Below, one piece after another: positions 24,508-36,000 of a DNA stretch of 64,000 bases. The notes under the pieces are model-generated. The model was not told the origin of the DNA, made no database searches, and worked only from the letters and a program-made list of their open reading frames with translations. The stretch lies in assembly GCA_051453625.1 (NCBI GenBank), contig JBOZIK010000001.1, forward strand, positions 67,983,757-68,047,756. The letters are read 5' to 3'. The translations under genes were made by a program, and so were the position numbers. Position 1 is the first letter of the stretch. Each line of letters starts with the position of its first letter. The stretch comes from Welwitschia mirabilis (taxonomy: Eukaryota > Gnetophyta > Gnetopsida > Welwitschiales).

Positions 24508-25989
24508 TTCTCTTGTATAACTATTCTAGTTGTTTTATATAAAGTTCATGTTAATAGATTAGAATGGATGAAATTAATAGCTAGATCAATGTTGTTACTA
24601 GTAATAATTAATTTGCTTAATTTCATTAATCACAACTAATAGGACTTAAATTCACTTGTATGTTGAGAGGTCCAAATACTAGAAACATAATACTAATAGG
24701 TCAAACATAAAATCACTACCTTACACAAAATTTAAATTAGTAGAAGCTAAACAAGAAAACATGCAAGCTTACATCAAAAATGTGTTTCCATTATTAAAGC
24801 CAAAACATTGTACAATAAAAATAATAATAATAACAATAGTAAGGTAATCTTCTTAAGAAACTAGAGTATCGCTACATACTTAAATGAATTGGAGTATATC
24901 ATAGAGCATTTTTTTAGTTTAGAAATTCTAGATCATTGGATTGATCTAAAGAATTTTGTGAATTATAGAAAATTGCAAAGATAAAAAAAAACAAAATTCT
25001 AAGTAGTTGGATTGTTATTAAAACTCAACATGAAAATTGACCAAGAAAATAAATATGAAAGACAATTTGTGATAGATATTCTCTATCAAATCTTAAACAA
25101 TTTATTTGGATTAAGGCTGGAAAATTAATCAATTAAAACCCTATGATAACCATACCTTCATGCTGACACTTAACTATATTTAACAACATCTCTAATTAGA
25201 GGTTATACTTTAAACAGGGTGCCCAAAGTTCTACTTTTGTTTATACCTAGCAATTGAAGTTCATCTTGAAGTACAAAATACATGAATAGTCTTATTGATG
25301 TAAGATAAAATGGATATAAAAATTCTATTTGCATTAAACATATAATGTAAGATAAATTAGATATCAGAAATCTTAACATTATCTATAAAACTTATCATAG
25401 AAAATCTCAGATTCACACACCTATAACATGACTTCTTCTATGGCTAGAGATATTAGACTTCTAATATGTTTTTTTTAATATGTAGTTACTATTATTTGAA
25501 TACCATCATTCTTAAAGGATTCAATTAGAAATACAAATTTTTGATTGTAGCTGCAATACTCATCTCCAACACAGTTGTATTACATTTGCTTAAAACATTA
25601 TCTGAGTAGCATTTGCACTAACATGCAAGATGAAATGCTTCTTATCCTATATTAATATCTGTGTAACATTTCTCACTTAAACAAATGAGGAAGGTGGTAG
25701 GGTTTGAAGGCTTGAACAAGAAGGTATCCTAGTCCAAACACATCATTCTCTAGCTTTTCCTTTGCTTATCAATTTTGCAGATCTTTCAAACATTTTCTTG
25801 TATGATAATTCTCTTAGAGATGAGCTACCTAAAAAATGCAAAGAATAACTTAGAGAATTGATTCCCAATGCACAGAATCATAACATGAAGAGTGGATTCT
25901 TGATGTACAAAGCTTGCATGATGCTTTTTGCAAAAAAATGCGTGTTTTGATCATTTTATTTTTTTATAATGACATGTGACTTTTGCTTT
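24508..25989. other. No gene recognised
   Basis: AT-rich sequence to the right-hand hairpin array. Slightly less AT-rich text around 25.68-25.92 kb has no identifiable domain. Confidence 0.35.
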
Positions 25990-26230
25990 GGATCTTTGAA
26001 ACCTAGCTATTATGGCATTTGTTTTGTTAAATACCTTAAAATATTAACATTTTTAAGGCATGTTTTTTATAAATGCCTTAAAAATAATTGATAAGAGCTT
26101 TTAAGGTGTTTATTTTAAAAAACACCATAAAAATATTATCACTATTTTATTTAAGGAATTTATTAAGATGAATGCCTTAAAAATCCTCATAATTAAGGTG
26201 TTTATTTAAATAAATGCCTTAAAAATCTAT
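25990..26230. repeat. Hairpin repeat array at right end of 10.6-kb block
   Basis: Repeats of TTTTAAGGCATGTTT, ATAAATGCCTTAAAAAT, TTTTAAGGTGTTTATTT and AACACCATAAAAAT over about 200 bases. The outermost motif is AAATGCCTTAAAAA, the inverse of the outermost TTTTAAGGCATTT at 15590, so the two arrays could act as long, repetitive terminal inverted repeats. The array lies directly beside a decayed protease whose conserved end reads LGRSFLVTFNPLI. Confidence 0.65.
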
Positions 26231-26234
26231 TTTT

Positions 26235-26760
26235 CTTGTTGTGTGATCAAGGGATTAAAGGTTACTAAGAATGATCTTCCTAATCTGATAGGCACTATTT
26301 GGTTTAATGATTTCTTTATGTCCAAGATCACAAAATCTACTAGGAAGTAACAACTATTCACTCTAACTATGAGATCCACAATGACTTCTAATAATGTTAT
26401 AATAAAGTTATCTACTAATTAGAGTTGGAGTTTGATGTTTTTAAGTCCTTCCAAGCCTAACTCCTTATAGCTTTTATAAGGGAGTAAGTTTACACTAACT
26501 TCTTAATCTAACAAAGCTTCGTTGAGATTTTTGTTATGTATTGTAATGGTAATTTTGGAACACCTAGGGTCTGTGAACTTTTGTGGGAATTAGTTTTGGA
26601 GAATAACACTTGTTTGTTAAGCTAAAAAGGATTTATATTTAACATTCATTCATCCTTTTATAATACATAAGTTATTAAGGAATTTTACATAGGATAGAAC
26701 CTATTTGATGGCTTCTAGAAGGGGAATGTTTATTTTAAATTCTTTGAAAAATTTAAGGGC
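26235..26760 (-). pseudogene. Decayed Athila-like retropepsin
   Basis: On the minus strand from right to left: the linker FKINIPLLEAIKQVLSYVKF (about 26740-26680), KFTDPRCSKITITIHN, then NEALLD*EVSVNLLPYKSY followed by KELGLEGL (about 26540-26440), and VDFVILD and LGRSFLVTFNPLI near 26260. This is the usual order of an Athila protease (DLGASVNLLPY...LGLGELK...PVDFVVLD...LGRPFLAT). The motif after the catalytic Asp has decayed to stop-E-V. The frame then meets the hairpin array, and the next expected pol block is found at 15.59 kb. Confidence 0.75.
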
Positions 26761-27299
26761 CTCTAATTGTTTTTTCATTATATTTTCCTTATTAAGCTAT
26801 TAGGGAAAAGTAATGGTTCTTTATAAATAGGCAATGGGTGTTCATTCTTATCCTTTTCCTTTTTTCTATGAATTTTTATTTATACTTAAGCTCATTTTAT
26901 GTGGATGGATTTTGTAGCTCTTTGTTACTCCTAAGGTGTATAGACTTGGTATCTTTTAGGTGTTCTATCCCTTCTATGAATCTAACTCATTTTGGATTTG
27001 GTCAGATGCTTATGGGGAGTTTTCTTATTTCTCTTTAATTTATTGATGAAAGAAATGTGGTTGGTGATTTGTTTGAGTGGGTCTAGGATCTATTCAAGTC
27101 TTTGATTTTTTTATTCTTATCTTTGATTTGCTTGCATTTATGTTTTCATGATCTTTTTGAAAGTATCCTCTAATGAGTTAGAAAAAGTGGTTTAATGGTT
27201 TAAAGATGAAAGGTAAGAATTAGAAGCTAAGGAAAATAATTTTTTAAGCTAGAAATTTTATTGGGGGATGTTGTCTTTCTTCTAAGAGAATTTGGATGA

Positions 27300-28200
27300 T
27301 TTCATCAACTAGGATTATAAGTGTTTAGGTAAGGATTGTTTTTGAAGTTTTGCCATTGTCCTATTATAGTCACTTGTTTATTAACTATGCTCTAGAATAA
27401 ATGGATAGACAAACATTTAGTGGTTTTATAAGTGTCATTATGGTAAATTAAGCACTTTGGTTTAGTGACCATAGATGGAATTGAGGGTGAGGCAGCTAAT
27501 GATTCTAACTTTCTTGCTAGTTCATCAATTTTGTTGTTTACCTCAAAGTTTACTAGGATCTTAAAGGTATTAGTTGAGTCAATTGAATGATGTGATCTTA
27601 GAGTTTCTATGGATTTTTTAAATACCCCCAAACCTCATCTAGGGGCATGCTTAAAAAATTTCCATGGCTTATCATTTCTACTAGTTAATGATTATTTGTA
27701 GATAAACCATCATAAAGGAAACTTATCTTTCTACTTAATTCAAAAACGTATTGTAGGCATTTTAATAATAAATCTTTATATCTCTCTAAGGTCCGAGAGA
27801 ATATTTTGTTATCCTTCTATTGAATGTTTATGATTTCTTTCCTAAGGACATTTGTCTTGTGGTTAAGAAAGAACTTAGAGATAAAAGCTTTACTCGAGTC
27901 TATCTAATTTATGATGGATAAGGATTTCAAGATGTACAACCAAGATTTTACCTTTTTTTTCAAGGAAAAACAAAATAAAGCAAGTCTAAGTGCATTATAA
28001 GTATTAGGGTATTGAGGAATGATTGATAACATGTAATTAAATTCCTTAAGATGTACATAATTGTCTTTAGATTTAAGGCCATGGAAATGAGAAAAAATTT
28101 GGATAGTGAAAGATTTCAATTCTAGTCTTTAATTAACAAGTGATGACACTATGTAAGAGGGTACTCCTAAGATTTGCAGTTGAAGGTAATCATGAAGGAT
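27300..28200 (-). pseudogene. Decayed Athila-like gag
   Basis: The open stretch 28119-27904 contains FHGLKSKDNYVHLKEFNYML and then NALRLALFCFSLKKKVKSWL, a clear Ty3/gypsy capsid signature (usual RLFPFSLKDKAKSWL). The stretch 27631-27392 contains KIDELARKLESLAA and a zinc-knuckle-like PKCLIYHNDTYKTTKC. The N-terminal end is lost where the plus-strand LTR begins at 28223, suggesting that element inserted into this gag. Confidence 0.78.
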
Positions 28201-28222
28201 TTACCCACGTTAGCTAGCATGA

Positions 28223-29476
28223 ATGTGCAATGCCAGATTTTATGTTTTTGACAGGGTATTTTGAGTACTTTTGTAGGAGATTTAGACAAGTTTAAGTGGA
28301 TTTTAATTATTATTAAGAATCAAGGAGAAAATCATAGAAATGCATAATTACTAGTACATTTGAAGCTATTTTGGATAAATTTTGATGCTTTACATTTTGA
28401 AAAGAAATTTAATGATCTACAAATCCAAATTGGCTTGGTTTAAATGCTTCAGAAGACTATCATCTCCTTCATCATTTAGATGATAGTACAAATGATAGCA
28501 TGTGTAAGCCAATAAGGTTGTTGATTGAACCAAAGATGGAAGCTAATGTGGGACCTCTTTATGTGGCATCGTCCTTACCACTACTTGAATGATAGTCAAG
28601 ATGATAAATATTTTTAGCTAATGCATCAAACTTTACCTAACTTTTGTAATGTATAATTCACCTCCTATGGGCCATTAGGATTTCTATTACATATGTTAGA
28701 TTTGATGTTTTTAGAGTATTTTGTTGTAATAAATACTTCCTTTAACCTCACTTTGATTTTATCTTTGCTGACACCTAAAAATCTCATGATAAGAGATCAA
28801 AGGATAAGAGGTCCATCGATTATTACAGAGAGGGATCTTCCTTGGTGTTATTTTGTGTCTTCTCTATTTAGGTGTTGCTGCTTTATAATAAGGATGTTGA
28901 TTCAATGTTAATGGAAATTTTCTTTTAGTTTTATTCATGTGCATCTCCCTTAGAGTTTATCTTGGTTATGATTCCATAATAGCTTATAGTTAATATAGAT
29001 TATCAAAAACCACCTTTATCAAGGTTGAAATTGTTAGTTTAGCTTTTACATTGCATTGCATTTTACATTTCATAGCTTAATAATTGCATGTTTTCTATAT
29101 TCTATTTAATGTACTTGATAGCTTAGGTTGGTTAGGTCTAGTAATTGTTTCTTTGATCAATCTAGGTTATGCATGGCTAATCTTTATAACAATAAGATTT
29201 AGTATTCAGATAGATATTGAATTTAGAATAATTTGCATTCATTTCATTAGTGTATTTACTTTCTATTATTTTCTTACATCATTATTTCTTTTCATTTTAA
29301 ATCTAGAAAGAAAAACACAAAAATACTTAGCTTAAAAACAATTTTCTAACTTTAATCTTCAATGGATTATAACATGTGGATTAACTCTTATCTATACTAA
29401 TGTTTATGTTGTGTAAATATTTGTAATTTATAGGATTTAACTAAGGATGTAAATGACTAAATAAATATGCACAACA
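28223..29476 (+). repeat. 5' LTR of Asp-primed element, plus strand
   Basis: About 1254 bases, homologous in reverse to 53670-54927. It ends GCACAACA, followed by TTT and a primer-binding site at 29480, the same spacing as in the minus-strand copy at 53.67 kb. The start is mutated and placed by alignment (plus or minus 4 bases). Confidence 0.75.
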
Positions 29477-29479
29477 TTT

Positions 29480-29497
29480 TAGCATTGTTGCTAGGGA
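29480..29497 (+). other. Primer-binding site, decayed tRNA-Asp type
   Basis: TAGCATTGTTGCTAGGGA differs from the complement of the plant tRNA-Asp 3' end (TGGCGCCGTTGCCGGGGA) at six positions, all G to A or C to T. Plant Athila-type elements are known to use tRNA-Asp. The site is three bases inside the LTR end. Confidence 0.7.
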
Positions 29498-30185
29498 AGG
29501 CTACAAGGAGTTCAAGGATTTTTGTTACCCAAATAAGTGATTAGAATTTTGATTCAAGTTATTTGTTATTGGTAGAATTATATTTTTACTATAAATATCA
29601 TAGTTTTTCTTTCCACATCTTTTAATTTTCATTTCACAAATAATGCACTGTTGGCTTGCTTATCATCTAGATAACATAGGTCAATGATGGCCCAGGGTTA
29701 AGGTTTTCCTATTATCTTTTATACAGTTTTGTTTTTGTTTCCAATAGTGTAATAAATCAATATCATCTCCTCTATTGTCCAAACAGCATAGAAGGATAAC
29801 TAACAATGTGTTCTTGTCTCTATTTTTTTAAAATCTATTTTCTATTTTTTTCTTTTTAGTTTGTTATATAAAGTTATCATCCAAGATATTGTCTAGATAC
29901 TGACCGAGATGACGGTTTTGCAAGAATTTTTCTGAGCATGCAGGAACATAGTAAATAAAATCTAGTAAAAAGTTAAAATATTAGAGTGAATGAAGCTTAA
30001 TCAAGGAAAATATTAGAGAAGGCTTACTCAACCATAAAAAAAACTCAAGTATGCACATCCTAGGTATGTATTCAAGAATTGAAGAATTTTTTTTGCTTTT
30101 TCAACAACTAAAGTTTTTAAAAGTTGTGAAAATAATGGAATAGAAGAGAAATTGTTTTATTCCTTCTTCATTAATAAGTAGCGTT
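29498..30185 (+). other. Untranslated leader of LTR element
   Basis: Lies between the primer site and the acidic coding region. It begins AGGCTACAAGGAGTTCAAGG, matching the leader start of the 53.6-kb copy. A two-gene interpretation is not supported, as no reading frame is visible. Confidence 0.5.
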
Positions 30186-30666
30186 ACATAATAGAATCAT
30201 GATATAAACCTCTAATTCAAATGCAAACATTACAACTGAAGAGTTAATAGCTATAAAAAGACATGAACTCCAAAAATCTCTCTCTTACCTCCTAATGATA
30301 ATGAAGAACTTAGAACAAAAAATCCTCCTTGTTTATTCTTCTCATCTACTTATAAAAATAATGATATTAGGACCATTGGAGAAATATTAGCTAAAAAATA
30401 TAAACATAGGAATTTCTACAAATAATGATAAAAGGACCATTAAAGAAATATTGACTAAAATGAAAGATAAAAGAAGGAGAAACAATAGAATTTCTAAAGA
30501 TAATGGAAATAAAACACTTAAAGAAATATTTGAAACAAGAAGATGGAAAACATCAAATGATGTTGAGACTAGGATGTAGACCCTTTTCTCTTTTCAACCT
30601 TTCTATTTCTTCCATCCTTTTTTTTAATATTCAAGTAAAAATGGCAATGATGATTTTCAACATTTT

Positions 30667-32060
30667 AGGAATTCCACCTCATCTAGTGAAACATCCTATA
30701 ATCATTTTAGTAAATCCAAACAATCTCTGATGAGTTATTATAAAGAATAACCATCTCCCATCCATTATCATGATGAACAAGATCCATCTACCATAAGTTA
30801 CTATGAAGAAAGAAATAACTTAGTAAATAAATGCTTAACGAAATGACAATGAGATAAGAAAACACTAATAAGAACTTAGAAAATTTGATTGAAATGTTTC
30901 AATAAAATTTATTACAAATTCAACAATCTCAAGATTCTTTTATACAATAAACCTATCCTACTACATTCCACCTTGAGAAATATGAGGAGAACTTTGAAAT
31001 AACGAGTAACAACAATTTTTGCTTTAACATAGAAAATGAAGATATGAATAAACCTAGAACATCAAACTTATTAGGATATGAACAACAAAAGAGAGACAAT
31101 GATGATTCAACTATTATTCAACAATAAGGAGGAAGATGATTGTTTCTTAGATAATGAACTAGGTTATAATCCCATTCAATTCCTATTTAAAAATGAAGAT
31201 AAAACAAAAGAATTAACTCATGAAAAATCTAAAAATTATTTAATCCATGATAAGCATAATGATCACATTTCTCCTTCTAATGAATTTAATAACATGTAAT
31301 AAAACAATCAGAANNNNNNNNNNNNNNNNNNNNNNNNNNNNNNNNNNNNNNNNNNNNNNNNNNNNNNNNNNNNNNNNNNNNNNNNNNNNNNNNNNNNNNN
31401 NNNNNNNNNNNNNAGGAATTCCACCTCATCTAGTGAAACATCATATAATCATTTTAGTAAATCTCAATTGTCTCCTATAAATTAATCTAAAGAAGAAGAT
31501 CCATCTCCCATAAATTAGTATGAACAAAGAAATAACTCAGTAAAAGAAATAATTAATGAAATGAAGAAAAAGTAAGAAGATATCTACAAAGATTTAGAAA
31601 ATTAAAATAAAAACCTAGAAAATATAATTGTGATGCTTCAAGAAAATTTATTACAAAGTTAACTATCTCAAGGCTCTTTTACAACTCAAACCTATCCTAC
31701 TACATCTGATCTTGAGAATCATGAGAAGAACTTAGAAACAAGTAACAATAATTCTTGCTTAAACATAGAAAATGAAATTATAGATTAACCTATAATGTTT
31801 TACTTATTAGAAGATGGATAACAAAAGAAGGGCAATGATGATTCAACTCCATTATTCAACAATATGAATGAAGATAGCTATTTATTAGATGATGATATAT
31901 TAGATTATAACTCCATTCACTCCCTATTAGAAAATAAAGATGATAAAAAGGAATTAATTCATGAAAAATATAAAAATTCTTTAAATCATGATGAAGATAA
32001 AAATAACACTTCTTCTTCTAATGAATCTAATGAATTACAAATAATGAGGAAGATGAGAAA
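30667..32060 (+). repeat. Tandem duplication of about 650 bp around a gap
   Basis: 30667-31313 and 31414 to about 32060 both begin AGGAATTCCACCTCATCTAG and continue in parallel (acidic ORF, DNELGYNPIQF versus DDILDYNSIHS). They differ by many substitutions. The 100-N gap 31314-31413 separates them. Confidence 0.7.
31314..31413. other. Assembly gap, 100 N
   Basis: Round-number gap of unknown true size, between two copies of a tandem duplication. Confidence 0.95.
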
Positions 32061-32514
32061 GAAGATGATGACAATGATATTGAGATACTAAATGATATCC
32101 CTAGTTTTCACTTACTTTGTAATGAAGATAAAAGAGTCAAACCTTTAAAATAAGTTTAATATATGATATTAATGGATAATTTATGTAATGAAGAGAAATC
32201 AGTGGAGAATTTACATAATGAAGGGAATCATCCATTTTTCATCTAGATAATGGTCCTGGATAATGATCAATAATAAAGATTATAGATAATAAAGATTACA
32301 ATGTATAATTAACTAAATTACCCAATAGAGAGAAAGAAGAATCAACTCAAGAAATATTAGAAAACCTTTCATCACATAATAAAGATAATTCATACCTTTC
32401 TTTTTACAATCTTATTAATGATTTTTTTGATGAATTCACTAACTTAGAGAATGATAATAATCCGTAACAAAATAATAATGAACATAGTAAAGAAGAGAGA
32501 AATATAGTCAATGA

Positions 32515-32551
32515 NNNNNNNNNNNNNNNNNNNNNNNNNNNNNNNNNNNNN
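32515..32551. other. Assembly gap, 37 N
   Basis: Short gap within the acidic ORF region. Low-complexity AAT/GAA-rich sequence on both sides probably caused it. Confidence 0.95.
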
Positions 32552-32649
32552 AAAGATAACAATGAAGAAAGTAAAGAAAGAATTCAATCAAGTAATGATG
32601 AAGTCAACAATGAGGAGGAGAGGAATAATGAAGAATCCATAAAAAAACA

Positions 32650-33230
32650 ACCAAACTTAATAGAGAATAGACTTATACCTTCTAATGTAATAACCCAACC
32701 TAAATACTATACAAACATTTCTATGTCCCTTTCACTTATGCTTTCATGTAAAACTCCAAATAATATCCCTCCTTCAACTTCTACTCTCATATTATCTTAT
32801 AATCTTAATAATGGTAATCCTTATCCATCTCTTCCATTTGAACATTTAAGTAATTCTCAAAATCACATCCCTTTCCTTGATTTTAATGAAATACAAAACC
32901 TTAAGAAGGCTATTCCTAATACCTCTCAGTTTATTCCTTTTAAAACTTCATGTAACACTCAAAGCAACATCTTTCTCTTTTTTTTCAAATCTACTTTACC
33001 TTATACATTTAATGACTACTCTTTTCAAATGAATGACTTGGGATATCGTGGAACTCTAAATTAAGGTAAATCTTATCTTCTTGATCCTAACCTGTGCATA
33101 GAATTGAACCTTAAGGAGCTTCTTAAGCATGTTAAACCTATCTTAATTAGTCATCCTAAGATGTTTTCTCAACAATGTTGGATCCCTAATAATACCATTA
33201 ATATCTCTCATTTTCAATATTAATTTTTGA
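32650..33230 (+). pseudogene. Well-preserved unknown frame after acidic ORF
   Basis: From about 32650 the plus-strand frame stays open for some 190 codons with one TAA at 33062. It holds NLIENRLIPSNVITQPKYY, a 113-codon open part 32723-33064 (CKTPNNIPPSTSTLILSYNL, PFLDFNEIQNLKKAIPNTSQ), then GKSYLLDPNLCIELNLKELL and HPKMFSQQCWIPNNTI. The lone stop could be a decayed Gln codon. It is rich in Asn, Ser, Pro and Leu. I recognise no family; it may be an extra ORF of the LTR element or a host fragment. Confidence 0.4.
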
Positions 33231-33739
33231 ATAAAATCTATGTTTCAAATTATTTACACCATAAGTTTGATAAGATATTATTTTTCCATGAATTATATGA
33301 TTATTTATCTCTTATACTACTAATAAATATTGTGGAGACAAAATGTTATTTAGTCATGATAATTGAAAAAAGTCTTACCTCCTTAATACAAAGCCATATC
33401 TTGAGGTAAATGTTAGAAAGATTCTTGATCTTACTAAATAATTTAAAGATCCTTTAAAAACTTCTTGAACTCATCCTTTGAGTAGTTCCTTGCATGCATT
33501 CTAAAATGATAATCATGATTTATGTTTGACTTAATAAGAGATTTTCTTAATGAAATTTATCACTTCTTCATCTCTTATTTAGAATCTGAAATTTTATGCT
33601 ATCAAAGTTTAATCCTTTTCTTGTTTTTACCTCTAATTGATTTTACTAAAAAATGATTGTATACCTTTTATGTTTTATCAACTAGTTTCTATTTAGTTTG
33701 GTCCTTAAATTTTATGAGAAAGTACAAAACCCTAGGACC

Positions 33740-33970
33740 ATAGCTTTAGAAAAGAAACACTTCTTTCTCTTTCTTTCATCATGATAAGATAAAACACTTT
33801 CATGTTGAGTCCATTAAGAAACTTATACATTATGAAATAATTGTACTATAATATTATTTGACCATGAAACAAATGAACAATGGTCTAACTAAATTACTTA
33901 GTTAAGAAACTTTCTAGTACTTATAATCCAAGAAAGGATTAACTACAAGTTAATGTAACTCATTTTTCTA
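33740..33970 (+). pseudogene. Decayed Ty1/copia RNase H, C-terminal end
   Basis: The translation near 33870-33960 reads MNNGLTKLLS*ETF*YL*SK then KGLTTS, matching the end of copia pol (QLADxLTKPLS-EKFEYLRSKLGLTTS). HHDKIKHFHVESIKKLIHY just before it corresponds to the KHIDIRFHFIREKI segment. It forms the 3' end of a plus-strand copia element whose upstream part was not recognised. Confidence 0.6.
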
Positions 33971-34029
33971 TAAATTTTGGATTTTATTTGACTTAAAAAA
34001 TCATGAAGAAGATTCCATCTTGATTCTAG

Positions 34030-34141
34030 TACCATGGGATGTGTCATACATGTATGCCTATTACTATAGGATGTGTGGTATAATTTTTTCTATCATTATA
34101 GAATGTGTAATGCATCAATACTATCACTATAAGATGTGTAT
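34030..34141 (+). repeat. Minisatellite, about 32-bp unit, four copies
   Basis: The core CTATAGGATGTGT, with variants, recurs at about 34036, 34067, 34100 and 34130. The linkers resemble each other (TATCACTAT, CATCAAT). It lies between the copia pol end and the polypurine tract. Confidence 0.7.
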
Positions 34142-34264
34142 AAAAATCTAACTTCTTCTCTATGAAGTAGTTCCCTCACATAAAAATTCCTTTTAAGAAG
34201 CATTATTAAAGGTTACATTCTTAAGGTTTTCCTCCAAGTACTTTAGTTTATTTAGAAGAAAGAA

Positions 34265-34443
34265 TATCCCCACATTGAGGGAGAATTACTAAAGCACTAA
34301 TAAGTCATATCATGATACTACACTTAGGGAAAAGGACAACCTAGTAAAAATTTAATTAAGTGTACTTTCTTGTAAAATAAGATTTATTATTCAAAATAAG
34401 GAGGAAAAATAATATTTCTTTCTTGCTTTGCATTTCTTACAAT
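34265..34443 (+). repeat. Ty1/copia polypurine tract and short LTR
   Basis: CACATTGAGGGAGAA (34271-34285) has the form of the plant copia 3' polypurine tract. The following roughly 155-165 bases end in TTTCTTACAAT directly before a copia primer site at 34444. The LTR start is either TG at 34276 or just after the purine run. Such a short LTR is within the range for plant copia or TRIM elements. Confidence 0.5.
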
Positions 34444-34455
34444 TGGTATCAGAGT
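34444..34455 (+). other. Ty1/copia primer-binding site (initiator tRNA-Met)
   Basis: TGGTATCAGAGT matches the standard TGGTATCAGAGC, complementary to initiator tRNA-Met, at 11 of 12 positions; the mismatch is C to T. Confidence 0.8.
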
Positions 34456-34499
34456 ACGTTTCCTCTCTTATATTATTAAGGAGTAACTAATAAATTATA

Positions 34500-36000
34500 A
34501 ATACTACATTTTTTAATTAATAAAACTATTATTATAAGTTAGAATAAATTAATGTGAATGTTAAAAGACTCATTAATGATGTAAGAAGTTATAACTATTT
34601 ATTTAAGGGACATGATCCTTTTCAAAAGACGTAAGATAATTTCAAACCTTTATAAAAGCTAAAAGGATGGTCTAGCCAAGATAGATGGATTACAATCATT
34701 GATAAACCTAGCCTAATTAACTAGTAATTTAAGATAAAATATATAGAAGTAAATCCTTTTAGATAGTCTATTAAGCCAAATGATCCTTTTTGATAATGAT
34801 AATTTGTAATTGGAGAGCAATTTATGTAGAAATTAGTGAAAATAATCCATTGTTTACATTTTTATTTGAGTATATTATTAATTATACATGTACTTTCTTA
34901 CTTTTGTACTGTATTTTCATTAACACTAAGATGCTAATTTTAATTTAAATTATTAAGACATTATGTTATTACACTAGCCATAAGTTAGTTAGCATTATGT
35001 TAATACATGGATTTTATATATTTTAACATATAATTCAAATATTGATTTTTCAATTTTTTAAAATATTGGTTCTACTAATAAAATTTCAATTATATCTTTT
35101 TTCCCTTACATATAGATCTATAAATGTTTTTTTACTAGTCTCTTTAAAATTATTTCTTTTTTTTTTTAATGATTTTCCATGGGTGACCCATCTATTAAAT
35201 GTCCTCATCCTTCTAATAAAAAAAGAATTAATATTTTATACTTAGATTTTCTTATTTAACTTCTCCTCCCATAGTAATACCTTTTATTGACCCTATATCC
35301 TCTTTAGATTCTTCCTTACCCCAAGTTGGTAGTCTTGGAAAAGCCTCATCATTTCATTCTAGCAATGGATTATTCATATATTTGAATCTATTTCTAAAGG
35401 TTATGCCTTAAATCTTATATTTTTTAAAATTAATGGATTTTTACCTTATCATCCTAGTCATTTAACACACATCTAGAGAAATATTTAATGAAAGGATATG
35501 AAGGTTGTTCATGCTTAATACTATTTGTGTAACCCTATTTTGGCTAAGGTTTCTAATTCCATCATGATAAAGAAAGAATTATCTCTTAAAATGTTTTTAA
35601 TACAACATACAATATTAGTCACTTAAACATGTAAATTTAACTTCAATTTTAATGTCCCATCACATGAATATATTTTATGTTATGTTGAACTTCCCAATCT
35701 TCTTTTGATCTTCTTTGCAGTAGAGAATAATATTGTTAAATTATTTGATAATATTATGCATGAATATTCTTATAACATTAATGGATTTTATATAGAAAGG
35801 TATTTTGTTGAAGTAAATACCTCCTAGCAAAATCACTTTTTAACCCTCTAAGCAAGGAGACGTGTCTTTACTCAAAAGTCAAATATTTTAATCTTCTCAA
35901 CTCTTATAGTAATTGTCATCATGAAGGACATCATATTTTTACATGCCACTTTTTGACTCATAAAAAAATAATTAGATGATCTTTAAGGTAAGAATTATAT
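34500..36000 (+). pseudogene. Decayed Ty1/copia gag with zinc knuckle
   Basis: Follows the primer site. Near 35908-35960 the frame reads YSNCHHEGHHIFTCHF, a C-x2-C-x4-H-x4-C zinc knuckle whose first Cys has become Tyr (TGT to TAT). The rest of gag is riddled with stops. No protease or integrase follows in a recognisable form. Confidence 0.6.

Larger units (their letters stand above)
30186..32690 (+). mobile_element. Acidic, Asn/Glu-rich ORF region of unusual LTR element
   Basis: Reading through a modest number of stops, the plus strand translates to a low-complexity acidic protein with blocks NDDFQHFRNSTSSSETSYN (about 30640-30695) and a repeated S-P-x-x-YYxE-x-DPS pattern near 30730-30815. 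Further on come GYNPIQFLFKNED-like and DYNSIHSLLENKD stretches, NDFFDEFTNLENDN (about 32410) and EESKERIQSSNDEVNNEEE (about 32560). The copy at 52.25-53.0 kb (minus) has the same blocks (SSPMHYYEEDPSAMTYYEED, TFFDETNDLENESN). It does not look like the gag of the related autonomous copies at 1 kb and 63 kb. A highly diverged gag is still possible. Confidence 0.5.
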
